Origin: Oscillospiraceae bacterium | GTDB lineage: Bacteria; Bacillota; Clostridia; Oscillospirales; Ruminococcaceae | Direction of reading: 5' to 3' | DNA length: 12,051 nt | Assembly: GCA_015067125.1 (NCBI GenBank) | Contig: SVNB01000054.1 | Span: 1 to 12,051 of the forward strand | In this document: one piece after another, positions 1 through 6,330 of the stretch | Numbering within the stretch: the first letter of the stretch is position 1 | Layout of the letters: every line of letters starts with the position of its first letter | Notes under the pieces: generated by a model | Seen by the model: only the letters and a program-made list of their open reading frames with translations | Told to the model about the DNA's origin: nothing | Database searches by the model: none | Made by a program: the position numbers and the translations under genes

Positions 1-346
1 CTTCGGAATCCGCAGCGTCGTTAAGACGAACAACAACCATGGAATATGCCTGGGAACCCATCATAGCTTCGGAAAAAGCAGCTTCTTTAACTTTGGAATT
101 ATCTGCAAGGCCGGTGTACATGGGGAAGGCTTCTGCATCCATATCCGCAAGGTTCATGGTCATAAGGGGGAATTCGGGAAGGGTTTCGAACTCTGCATAG
201 ATTTTTTCGATAAGCTCTTCGGGAGTGCCTTCTACGGGGTTAACAGCGTTTTCGCCGGAAGGTTCTTCGGTTTCGCCGTTTGCGCCGCAGGCCGCAAAAG
301 AGAGTACCATGATCATAGCAAGAGCAAGTGCAATAATTTTTTTCAT
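1..346 (-). CDS. Small secreted lipoprotein, 5' part only (runs off the window)
   Basis: The visible part encodes about 115 residues from an ATG at 346, preceded by a good AGGAAA-type ribosome site; the 3' end lies beyond base 1. The N-terminus (MKKIIALALAMIMVLSFAAC) is a lipoprotein signal peptide with a lipobox ending at Cys20, so the mature protein should be lipid-anchored on the outer face of the membrane. A Glu/Pro/Asn-rich linker follows (about residues 22-40), then a soluble domain with the phrases PEELIEKIYAEFETLPEFPL, YTGLADNSKVKEAAFSE and MMGSQAYSMVVVRLNDAADS. This layout resembles small Clostridia lipoproteins of the DUF4358 type, but I cannot confirm that assignment and do not assign a function. 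It has its own promoter (407-435) and is separated from copA by a repeat-rich gap. Confidence 0.85.
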   Translation of the reverse strand, partial: MKKIIALALAMIMVLSFAACGANGETEEPSGENAVNPVEGTPEELIEKIYAEFETLPEFPLMTMNLADMDAEAFPMYTGLADNSKVKEAAFSEAMMGSQAYSMVVVRLNDAADSE

Positions 347-406
347 TTTTATAATTTCCTTTCTTTAAGTAAAAATTTTTTATAAGTTTAGTGTGCCCAA
401 AAGCAC

Positions 407-435
407 AGTATATATTAAGTGCGCAAAAAAATCAA
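407..435 (-). promoter_or_regulatory. Candidate sigma-A promoter of the lipoprotein gene
   Basis: On the minus strand TTGATT (435-430) is followed after exactly 17 bases by TATACT (412-407), about 60 bases before the ATG at 346. The start of the predicted transcript contains a small hairpin (TGTGC/GCACA arms, 392-407). An all-A/T palindrome (448-470, 11-base arms) lies just upstream and could act as an UP-like or bent element. Confidence 0.6.
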
Positions 436-516
436 ATTTATTGCACGATTTTAAAAAAATTTTTTAAAATTTTTAATTTCAAGCAAATTTGCGGCAAAAA
501 AACGGGATTTTTTATA

Positions 517-571
517 AATTGCCGATACATTTTATTGAAACGTCGTAGGGGCGGCCCTATGTGGCCGCCCG
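517..571 (+). repeat. Dispersed palindromic repeat A, copy 1
   Basis: The core is a perfect 8-base inverted repeat, GGGCGGCC (549-556) and GGCCGCCC (563-570), with a six-base loop. It is preceded by TTTATTGAAACGTCGTAGG. Bases 529-571 match 11795-11837 at 41 of 43 positions, and the more diverged copy at 6137-6191 has the same stem and the same AATTGCCG lead-in. All three copies point the same way on the plus strand and lie between genes. Confidence 0.85.
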
Positions 572-660
572 AAATGGCTCCCTTTAGTCAAGGGGGCCAA
601 GTCGCCAACCGTAGGGAACGGTCTTGACCGTTCCGATTAACCTTCCCCCGGGGGAAGGCT
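572..660. repeat. Three adjacent palindromes downstream of copA
   Basis: Three inverted repeats follow repeat A. At 576-598 GGCTCCCTT pairs with AAGGGGGCC; read on the minus strand this is the same element as 9379-9401. At 615-634 GGAACGGTC and GACCGTTCC form perfect 9-base arms around TT; the same arms around AG occur at 9585-9604. At 641-658 CCTTCCCCCGGGGGAAGG is a perfect 18-base palindrome resembling the second half of the repeats at 6231-6279 and 9475-9519. They lie 13 to 95 bases past the copA stop codon, so they would form 3' hairpins in its transcript, though no T-tract follows them. Confidence 0.8.
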
Positions 661-670
661 GACCGTAAAA

Positions 671-3280
671 TTATTTTATGGAATAGCCCGCTTTTTCAAC
701 GGCCTCTTTTATTGCTTCGTCGCTTACCTGTGCGGTCATTTTTACTTTTACGTTATCGTAAAGGCAGGAAGGCACGGCTTCGGCAACGCCTTCTATTTCT
801 TCCAAAGCTTTTTTAACGCGCGCTTCACAGTGGGCGCACATCATTCCTGCAACGCCAAAGGTTTTTTCGGTCATCTGCGGTTCCTCCTTTTGTTCTTCGA
901 TTATTTCTTCCACCGCTTTTTCCGGAACTTCCGTCTTTTCTTCAACAGCTTCCGGGGATTCTTCCGGAACAGAAAGAGTGGGATTTGCATCTTTATTTGT
1001 TTCTTTAAGTTTTATTTTTTTGTCGTGCTTCGGATCAAAAATATTCACTAAATTAAGGCGCAGGGCATTTGTAACAACGCAAAAGCTCGAAAGGCTCATG
1101 GCAGCGGCGCCGAACATGGGGTTAAGTTCCAGACCAAAGGCAATAAACGCGCCTGCCGCAAGGGGAATTCCGATGCTGTTATAAATAAACGCCCAGAAAA
1201 GGTTCTGGTGAATGTTGCGCAGGGTGGCTCTTCCAAGGCGCACCGCCGCAGGAACATCCGAAAGGCGGCTTTGCATAAGCACAATATCCGCGCAGTCTAT
1301 GGCAACGTCCGTGCCCGCTCCGATGGCAATGCCGATATCCGCAGAGGTAAGGGCAGGGGCATCGTTTATGCCGTCACCCACCATAACAACCTTGCCCTGT
1401 TCTTTAAAACGGCGCACGGCTTCTTCTTTGCCTTCCGGAAGAACCCCGGCAATAACTTCATCAACGCCAACCTGTTTTGCAATGGCGTTTGCGGTGCGTT
1501 CGTTATCGCCGGTAAGCATAACGGTTTTTATGCCCATGTTTTTAAGCTCTTCAATGGCTTTGGGGCTTTCTTCTTTAATAACGTCCGCCACGGCAATGAT
1601 TCCGAGGAATCTTCCGTTTCCGCTGAAAAAGAGAGGAGTTTTGCCCTCTTCGGCAAAGGCTTTGGCCTGTTCTTCTGCTTCTGTTGGAACAGGAGAAGTG
1701 TTTTTGATAAAATCATAATTTCCGCCGAATACGGAAATTCCGCCAAGAATACCGGTAACTCCGTTTCCGGGCAGAGCATAAAAATCAGAAACGCCGGGAG
1801 TTTTTATTTCAAGTTCTTCTCCTTTGCGGACTATTGCCTTTGCAAGGGGATGTTCGCTTTTTTCTTCAAGAGCAACGGCAATTTTCATTATTGCGTTTTC
1901 GTTTACGCCTTCCGCCAAAGCAATATCGGTAACGGTGGGTTCGCCTTTTGTAATGGTTCCGGTTTTATCCATAATAACTATCTGCGCACGGCCTGCTTCT
2001 TCCAAAGAAGCGGCGGTTTTATAAAGAATACCGTTTTTTGCGCCGACTCCGCTGCCGACCATAATGGCAACGGGTGTTGCAAGACCAAGGGCGCATGGGC
2101 AGCTGATAACCAGAACAGAAATTGCCCTTGCTATGGCAAAGCCAAAGGTTTCTCCAAGCGCAAGCCATACAATAAGCGTAACAGCCGCAATGCCTATTAC
2201 GGCAGGAACAAAAATTCCGGAAACTTTATCCGCAACCTTTGCGATGGGCGCTTTTGTAGCGGCGGCGCCTTCCACCATTTTGATTATCTGCGAAAGGGTG
2301 GTATCTTCGCCGACCCTGGTGGCTTCGCATTTTATAAATCCGCTTTGGTTTATGGTCGCGGCAGAAACAGAAGAACCCACGGTTTTGTCAACGGGTACGC
2401 TTTCGCCGGTAAGGGCGGCTTCGTTAACGGCGGTTTCGCCCTCTGTAACCACGCCGTCCGCGGGAATGTTTTCTCCGGGGCGAACAACAAAAATATCGCC
2501 TTTGCGCACTTCTTCAATGCCTACGGTGATTTCTTCATCGCCGCGGATTACGTTTGCGGTTTTCGGAGCAAGGTTCATCAAAGAACGCAAAGCATCGGTG
2601 GTTTTGCCCTTGCTTCTGGCTTCCAGCATTTTGCCAACGGTAATAAGGGCAAGAATCATCGCCGCAGATTCAAAATAAAATTCGTGAAGATAGTGGTGCG
2701 CTTCGGCAAGGTTTCCGGCTATAACTTCTTCCGTCATAAGATAAAGCGCATATACGCTGTATATAAAAGAAGCTCCGGAACCAAGCGCCACCAAGGTATC
2801 CATATTCGGTGCTTTGTGAATAAGCCCTTTAAAACCGCTGATAAAGAATTTTTGGTTTATGACCATAACTATTCCGGTTAGAATAAGCTGCGCTATGCCT
2901 GTGGCAATGCAGTTTTCTGCAAGAAAAGCCGGCAGCGGCCAGCCCCACATAACGTGCCCCATAGAAATATACATCAGCACCGCAAGAAAACCAACAGAAG
3001 CCCAAAGGCGCTTTTTAAGCACCGGCGTTTCTTTGTCTTCCAAAGCATCTGCATTGTTTTGTGCTTTTTGTTTCGGTTCTGCGGATTTAAGCGAAGCGCC
3101 GTAGCCGGCTTCTTCCACCGCGGCGATTATTTCTTTTGCGGAAGCGCTGCCCTCCACACCCATGGAATTGGTAAGCAGGCTTACGGAGCAGGAAGAAACA
3201 CCTTCCACCGCGCAGACTGCTTTTTCCACCCTTGCGGAACAGGCGGCACAGCTCATTCCTGTAACGTTATATTGTTCCAT
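671..3280 (-). CDS. copA: Copper-exporting P1B-type ATPase with N- and C-terminal metal-binding domains
   Basis: This 869-residue membrane pump is predicted to export Cu(I) using ATP. The N-terminal heavy-metal domain carries GMSCAAC (Cys11, Cys14). Membrane segments follow, then the actuator motif TGES (291-294), the transmembrane ion site SCPCALG (Cys394, Cys396), the phosphorylated DKTGT (438-442), the nucleotide-binding SEHP (475-478), GDGIND (635-640), and the YN (700-701) and MSLSS (728-732) motifs typical of Cu(I) pumps. After the last membrane segment a Glu/Pro-rich linker (about 751-803) leads to a second heavy-metal domain with GMMCAHC (Cys815, Cys818), an unusual C-terminal position that may replace a free CopZ chaperone. 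The ATG at 3280 has a GAGGAAAT ribosome site. It lies 52 bases after csoR and is almost certainly in the same copper-induced operon. Confidence 0.97.
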   Translation of the reverse strand: MEQYNVTGMSCAACSARVEKAVCAVEGVSSCSVSLLTNSMGVEGSASAKEIIAAVEEAGYGASLKSAEPKQKAQNNADALEDKETPVLKKRLWASVGFLAVLMYISMGHVMWGWPLPAFLAENCIATGIAQLILTGIVMVINQKFFISGFKGLIHKAPNMDTLVALGSGASFIYSVYALYLMTEEVIAGNLAEAHHYLHEFYFESAAMILALITVGKMLEARSKGKTTDALRSLMNLAPKTANVIRGDEEITVGIEEVRKGDIFVVRPGENIPADGVVTEGETAVNEAALTGESVPVDKTVGSSVSAATINQSGFIKCEATRVGEDTTLSQIIKMVEGAAATKAPIAKVADKVSGIFVPAVIGIAAVTLIVWLALGETFGFAIARAISVLVISCPCALGLATPVAIMVGSGVGAKNGILYKTAASLEEAGRAQIVIMDKTGTITKGEPTVTDIALAEGVNENAIMKIAVALEEKSEHPLAKAIVRKGEELEIKTPGVSDFYALPGNGVTGILGGISVFGGNYDFIKNTSPVPTEAEEQAKAFAEEGKTPLFFSGNGRFLGIIAVADVIKEESPKAIEELKNMGIKTVMLTGDNERTANAIAKQVGVDEVIAGVLPEGKEEAVRRFKEQGKVVMVGDGINDAPALTSADIGIAIGAGTDVAIDCADIVLMQSRLSDVPAAVRLGRATLRNIHQNLFWAFIYNSIGIPLAAGAFIAFGLELNPMFGAAAMSLSSFCVVTNALRLNLVNIFDPKHDKKIKLKETNKDANPTLSVPEESPEAVEEKTEVPEKAVEEIIEEQKEEPQMTEKTFGVAGMMCAHCEARVKKALEEIEGVAEAVPSCLYDNVKVKMTAQVSDEAIKEAVEKAGYSIK

Positions 3281-3332
3281 TTTATTTCCTCTTTCTTTAA
3301 AATAATGTTTATATATTATATTTTAAGTAATT

Positions 3333-3629
3333 TTACTTCATAATTTTTTGCAAAACGGCCGCAAGTTCCTCGATGGTTTCGTCCCTGCCGTTTTCAATAT
3401 CGTTTTTAACGCAGGTGCGGATATGATTTGCCAAAAGCTCGGTTTTAAAAGCATTAAGCGCCGCGTTTACCGCGCTGGTCTGTATAAGAATATCTGTGCA
3501 ATAGGCATCGCTTTCCACCATTTTTTTAATTCCCCGAACCTGGCCTTCTATTCTGTTAAGGCGGTTGATAAGGGATTTATATTCGGCTTCATCGCGCTGT
3601 TTTGTTTTTTTGCAGCATTCACATTCCAT
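3333..3629 (-). CDS. csoR: CsoR-family copper-sensing transcriptional repressor
   Basis: This 98-residue protein is all-helical in style and matches the CsoR/RcnR family through YKSLINRLNRIEGQVRGIKKM and the metal-site pattern Cys44 ... His69-x3-Cys73 (in NHIRTCV), the Cys-His-Cys set that binds Cu(I) in CsoR. Family knowledge: the apo-protein binds DNA and represses, and Cu(I) releases it. The N-terminus (MECECCKK) has three extra cysteines at 3, 5 and 6 that are not part of the core site and might bind or shuttle metal. It is the first gene of the csoR-copA operon. An AAAGGGTGA ribosome site precedes the ATG at 3629, and the operator at 3667-3687 sits in its promoter, so it very likely represses itself. 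Confidence 0.95.
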   Translation of the reverse strand: MECECCKKTKQRDEAEYKSLINRLNRIEGQVRGIKKMVESDAYCTDILIQTSAVNAALNAFKTELLANHIRTCVKNDIENGRDETIEELAAVLQKIMK

Positions 3630-3663
3630 AAAATCACCCTTTCTTTTTTATTTTTCCAATTCA

Positions 3664-3693
3664 AGTATATACCCCTATGGGGTATATTGTCAA
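3664..3693 (-). promoter_or_regulatory. csoR-copA promoter with CsoR operator between -35 and -10
   Basis: On the minus strand TTGACA (3693-3688) and TATACT (3669-3664) are 18 bases apart. The spacer and part of the -10 are covered by a perfect inverted repeat, ATATACCCC (3667-3675) and GGGGTATAT (3679-3687), separated by TAT. This is the C-rich/G-rich dyad style of known CsoR operators. Bound CsoR would sit where RNA polymerase binds, so repression by occlusion is expected. The start codon lies about 35 bases downstream of the -10. Confidence 0.9.
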
Positions 3694-3706
3694 TACAAGG
3701 AAACCA

Positions 3707-3736
3707 AAAAACAGCGGTTTTGCTTCCGCTGTTTTT
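3707..3736 (-). terminator. Intrinsic terminator of the add-phosphatase operon
   Basis: AAAAACAGCGG (3707-3717) and CCGCTGTTTTT (3726-3736) form an 11-base stem with an 8-base loop. Read on the minus strand it ends in a run of six T, 10 bases past the phosphatase stop codon. The A/T-flanked stem could also stop plus-strand transcripts. It separates this operon from the csoR promoter, whose -35 begins 13 bases further on. Confidence 0.9.
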
Positions 3737-3746
3737 AAAAAATCTG

Positions 3747-4214
3747 TTATTTGCTTTTGTATGCAAAAAGTATTCCGTCGCATCCGGCGTTTACGTCACG
3801 CCAGGTAGCTTCAAAATCTCCGCTGTACCAGGGGTCAGCAACTTCTCCGGGATTATCCGTAAAATCCAGAAGAAGCTTTATTTTTCCGGCGGGGTCGCTT
3901 TTTACTATTCTCATCATATTGCGGATATTAAAATTATCCATGCCGATAAGCAGATCATAATGATCGTAATCTGCCTTTGTCATTTGCCTTGCGCGTTTTT
4001 CGGAACAGTTTATGCCGTTTTTGGCAAGCAGCTTTTTAACCGGAGGATAGACCGGATTACCTACACCATTCCAGATTTCTTCCGTACTTGTGGCGGCGGA
4101 AGAAATTTCGAATTCTTTTTCCAACCCCAGTTTTTTAACTTTTTGTTTCATCACAAATTCCGCCATGGGGCTGCGGCAGATATTGCCATGGCAGACGAAC
4201 AGTATTTTAATCAT
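3747..4214 (-). CDS. Low-molecular-weight protein-tyrosine phosphatase family protein
   Basis: This 155-residue cytoplasmic protein has the full family signature at the N-terminus, VCHGNICRSP, with catalytic Cys8 and Arg14 in the C-x5-R phosphate loop. The general-acid loop DPWY follows at 127-130 (Asp127). Length is normal for the family. Members remove phosphate from protein tyrosine or, in some lineages, arginine; the sequence alone does not settle which. Its ATG overlaps the last four bases of the upstream deaminase gene (ATGA, 4211-4214), so the two are translationally coupled and share the promoter at 5233-5261. A functional link between the two enzymes is not obvious. A strong terminator follows at once. 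Confidence 0.93.
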   Translation of the reverse strand: MIKILFVCHGNICRSPMAEFVMKQKVKKLGLEKEFEISSAATSTEEIWNGVGNPVYPPVKKLLAKNGINCSEKRARQMTKADYDHYDLLIGMDNFNIRNMMRIVKSDPAGKIKLLLDFTDNPGEVADPWYSGDFEATWRDVNAGCDGILFAYKSK

Positions 4215-5194
4215 ACGGCTTTTTCGATTTTTTCAAGAAGCTCCGCTTTGGTTTTTTCATCCGCAAAGCAGGCATAAACGGCATTTTTGGCAAAGCCTTT
4301 TATTTCCTCGTCGGTAAGATTGAATGCGGCCATAAGCTTGCCGTATTCCTTTGCAAGGCTGATGTTGGAAACGGTCATATTATCCGTATTGATAGTAACG
4401 CGAACGCCGGCTTCCATAAGCCTGCGCAAAGGATATTCTTCCATGCAGGGGAACATACAGGTGTGCAGATTGCTGGTGGGACAAACTTCCAAAGTAATGT
4501 TTTCCTTTACGATTTTTTCCACAAGAGCCGGGTCTTCAAGGCTGCGGACACCGTGGCCAAGGCGCTTTGTGCCGAATTCCAAAGCTTTATAAACGCTTTC
4601 GGGGCCGTCGGCTTCGCCTGCGTGAATGGTATAGGGGATTTCAAGTTCTTTTGCAAGGGTAAAAAGCTCTTCAAAATTTTTGGTGGGGAAAAGCGCTTCC
4701 GCACCGGCAATATCAACCGCGCATACGCCTTTGCCAAGATAATCTTTGGCAAGCTTTACGGTTTCAAGGTTCTGTTCGCGGTTATTGTTTCCGCGCATGC
4801 AGCAAAGAATAAGCTGTGCGGAAAAATCGCTTCTGCCAAGTCCGTCTATGGCGGCTTCTATAACCTCGCGCTGAGAAAGTCCTTTATCGGTATGCAGCTG
4901 CGGCGCAAAGCGGATTTCTGCATGGATAAGGCCCTGTTCTTTAAGCTCTTCCTGCAAATTATAAACAGAAACGGCAACGGCTTCTTTTGTCTGCAAAAGC
5001 ATACAGGGAAAAGCAAACTTTTCAAGATATTCGGTAAGATCCTTGCAGTCATCGTTAACGCGCAAAAGTTTTAAAAGCTCCTCTTCTTTTTCGGGAATTT
5101 CTATATTCTGCATTGCGGCAAGTTCTTTTACGGTTTTTACGGAAAGGGAACCGTCAAGATGAAGATGCAGATCGATAAGGCCGGGTGTTTTCAT
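4211..5194 (-). CDS. add: Adenosine deaminase
   Basis: This 327-residue cytoplasmic amidohydrolase should convert adenosine (and deoxyadenosine) to inosine in purine salvage. Zinc ligands and catalytic residues are visible in order: HLHLDG (His10, His12), TIHAGEADG (His191, Glu194), GHG (His214) and NTDN (Asp271). Most adenosine deaminases have a second Asp after the zinc-binding Asp (NTDDP); here it is Asn272 followed by MTVSN, which could alter base recognition. Adenine or another aminopurine therefore remains possible as substrate. The ATG at 5194 has a strong GGGAGG ribosome site. It is the first gene of a two-gene operon with the phosphatase and is divergent from proC, sharing a -35 element with it. 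Confidence 0.92.
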   Translation of the reverse strand: MKTPGLIDLHLHLDGSLSVKTVKELAAMQNIEIPEKEEELLKLLRVNDDCKDLTEYLEKFAFPCMLLQTKEAVAVSVYNLQEELKEQGLIHAEIRFAPQLHTDKGLSQREVIEAAIDGLGRSDFSAQLILCCMRGNNNREQNLETVKLAKDYLGKGVCAVDIAGAEALFPTKNFEELFTLAKELEIPYTIHAGEADGPESVYKALEFGTKRLGHGVRSLEDPALVEKIVKENITLEVCPTSNLHTCMFPCMEEYPLRRLMEAGVRVTINTDNMTVSNISLAKEYGKLMAAFNLTDEEIKGFAKNAVYACFADEKTKAELLEKIEKAV

Positions 5195-5232
5195 AAATTT
5201 TGTCCTCCCAGATAAAGTTTTTTCATAACTTA

Positions 5233-5261
5233 ACTATATATCAAAAAAAGGCGTATTGCAA
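5233..5261 (-). promoter_or_regulatory. add promoter (shares its -35 with the proC promoter)
   Basis: On the minus strand TTGCAA (5261-5256) is followed after 17 bases by TATAGT (5238-5233), 38 bases before the add start codon. TTGCAA is its own reverse complement, so the same six base pairs also read as the proC -35. Confidence 0.72.
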
Positions 5262-5284
5262 GGGCAAAGCCAAAGGGATATAAT
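5256..5284 (+). promoter_or_regulatory. proC promoter (shares its -35 with the add promoter)
   Basis: TTGCAA (5256-5261) is followed after 17 bases by a perfect TATAAT (5279-5284), 28 bases before the proC start. The -35 matches the consensus at only four positions; the perfect -10 supports the call. Confidence 0.75.
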
Positions 5285-5312
5285 AAAATTATCTTTTACG
5301 GGAGGTGTTTTT

Positions 5313-6110
5313 ATGAAAAAAATCGGATTTATCGGAACAGGCAACATGGGCGGCGCGCTTATTCTTGCGGCGGCAAAAAGCGATTCTTCCAACGAGCTTT
5401 TGCTTTCGGATATAATCACAGAAAAGGCAGAAGCCCTTGCGAAAAAAACCGGAGGAAAAGTCTGCGACAATATAACGGCCACAAAAGAGGCGGATTTTCT
5501 TTTTCTTGGAGTAAAACCCCAGATGCTTGCGGATACAATGGAAGAAATTGCTCCGGTGCTTAAAGAACGCAAAGACCGTTTTGTGCTGGTTTCCATGCTT
5601 GCTGCCTTTACCTGCGAACGCATAAACAAAGCCGCCGGCGGAAGTTACCCCGTTATCCGCATTATGCCGAACACTCCCGTTTCCATAGGCGAAGGCATGA
5701 TCCTTTATGCCGCAAACGAAAAAGTAACGGATGAAGAACTGGAATTCTTTCTTAAAGCCTTTGAAAAAGCCGGAAGATTTTCTCCCCTTGCGGAAAAACT
5801 TATTGATGCCGGAGCTTCTGTTGCCGGCTGCGGACCTGCTTTTGTGGATCTTTTCATCGAAGCACTTGCAGATGGCGGCGTAGCCTGCGGCCTGCCCAGA
5901 GCAAAAGCGCTGGAATATGCCGCACAGATGACTGCCGGTGCCGCAAAGCTGATTCTGGAAAGCGGCAAACACCCCGGCCGGCTTAAAGACGAGGTATGTT
6001 CGCCCGGCGGCACCACCATTCAGGGTGTGCGCGCGCTGGAAAAAGGCGGCCTGCGTTCTGCCGTAACAGAAGCGGTTATTGCCGCATACGAAAAGAATTT
6101 TGAACTGTAA
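5313..6110 (+). CDS. proC: Pyrroline-5-carboxylate reductase
   Basis: This 265-residue cytoplasmic enzyme catalyses the last step of proline synthesis, reducing 1-pyrroline-5-carboxylate with NAD(P)H. The N-terminal Rossmann motif is GTGNMG (8-13). VKPQ (67-70), MPNTP (118-122) and GCGPAF (172-177) are family landmarks, and the C-terminal P5CR signature runs about 226-248 (SPGGTTIQGVRALEKGG within it). Length is normal. I start it at the ATG at 5313 because GGGAGGTG lies five bases upstream; the longer reading frame back to 5256 would run through the promoter. It appears to be a single-gene transcript. No hairpin with a T-tail lies directly after the stop; the first such hairpin is at 6379-6409, inside the convergent gene. 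Confidence 0.97.
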   Translation: MKKIGFIGTGNMGGALILAAAKSDSSNELLLSDIITEKAEALAKKTGGKVCDNITATKEADFLFLGVKPQMLADTMEEIAPVLKERKDRFVLVSMLAAFTCERINKAAGGSYPVIRIMPNTPVSIGEGMILYAANEKVTDEELEFFLKAFEKAGRFSPLAEKLIDAGASVAGCGPAFVDLFIEALADGGVACGLPRAKALEYAAQMTAGAAKLILESGKHPGRLKDEVCSPGGTTIQGVRALEKGGLRSAVTEAVIAAYEKNFEL

Positions 6111-6136
6111 TCAAAAAGACCATAAGATTTTTTGCG

Positions 6137-6191
6137 AATTGCCGGTATGTTTAACAGAAAGGTTGTAGGGGCGGCCCTGCGTGGCCGCCCG
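6137..6191 (+). repeat. Dispersed palindromic repeat A, copy 2
   Basis: It has the same perfect stem as the other copies, GGGCGGCC (6169-6176) and GGCCGCCC (6183-6190), and the same AATTGCCG lead-in as copy 1. The stretch before the stem is more diverged (AACAGAAAGGTTGTAGG). It lies between the convergent genes proC and the bile salt hydrolase homologue. Confidence 0.85.
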
Positions 6192-6230
6192 AAAAAACAG
6201 CGAACAAACAAAAATATAACAGGGTTTGCC

Positions 6231-6300
6231 CTCATCCGTCATTTGCTTCGCAAATGCCACCTTCCCCCAAGGGAAGGCTAAACGGGCGGATATATCCGCC
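6231..6300. repeat. Palindromic repeat C, copy 1, plus a perfect 16-base palindrome
   Basis: CTCATCCGTC leads into a hairpin (CATTTGC 6240-6246, GCAAATG 6250-6256), then a second hairpin (CCTTCCC 6260-6266, GGGAAGG 6271-6277) ending GGCT. The same architecture, with a different first stem, recurs at 9475-9519. GGCGGATATATCCGCC (6285-6300) follows directly and is a perfect palindrome. Together with repeat A these fill most of the 220-base gap between the stop codons of proC and the convergent gene. Confidence 0.82.
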
Positions 6301-6330
6301 GTAAATTATGATTTTGACAACAAAGGCACG

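Larger units (their letters stand above)
347..670. other. Gene-free gap between copA and the lipoprotein gene
   Basis: This 324-base gap holds the lipoprotein leader and promoter (347-435), an AT-rich stretch with an 11-base-arm palindrome (448-470), and a run of GC-rich palindromic repeats (517-660, listed separately). I see no credible gene: the short plus-strand reading frame at 391-627 crosses the repeats and has no ribosome site or recognisable product. No T-tailed terminator for copA is visible; the repeat hairpins may do that job. Confidence 0.7.

Noticed and set aside
391..627. Small plus-strand frame in the copA-lipoprotein gap
   Set aside because: It crosses the promoter region and the GC-rich repeats, with no ribosome site or recognisable product.
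1208..2881. A 557-codon open frame on the plus strand
   Set aside because: It lies wholly antisense to copA, whose motifs are unmistakable. Its protein is low-complexity with no domain, and no ribosome site precedes it.
3314..3332. AAGTAATTTTACTT dyad between csoR and copA as a terminator
   Set aside because: It is all A/T but for the ends, with a very weak stem, and the genes clearly form one copper operon.
5256..5312. Longer proC starting at 5256
   Set aside because: It would begin inside the -35 box and run through the TATAAT. The ATG at 5313 has GGGAGGTG and matches the family N-terminus.
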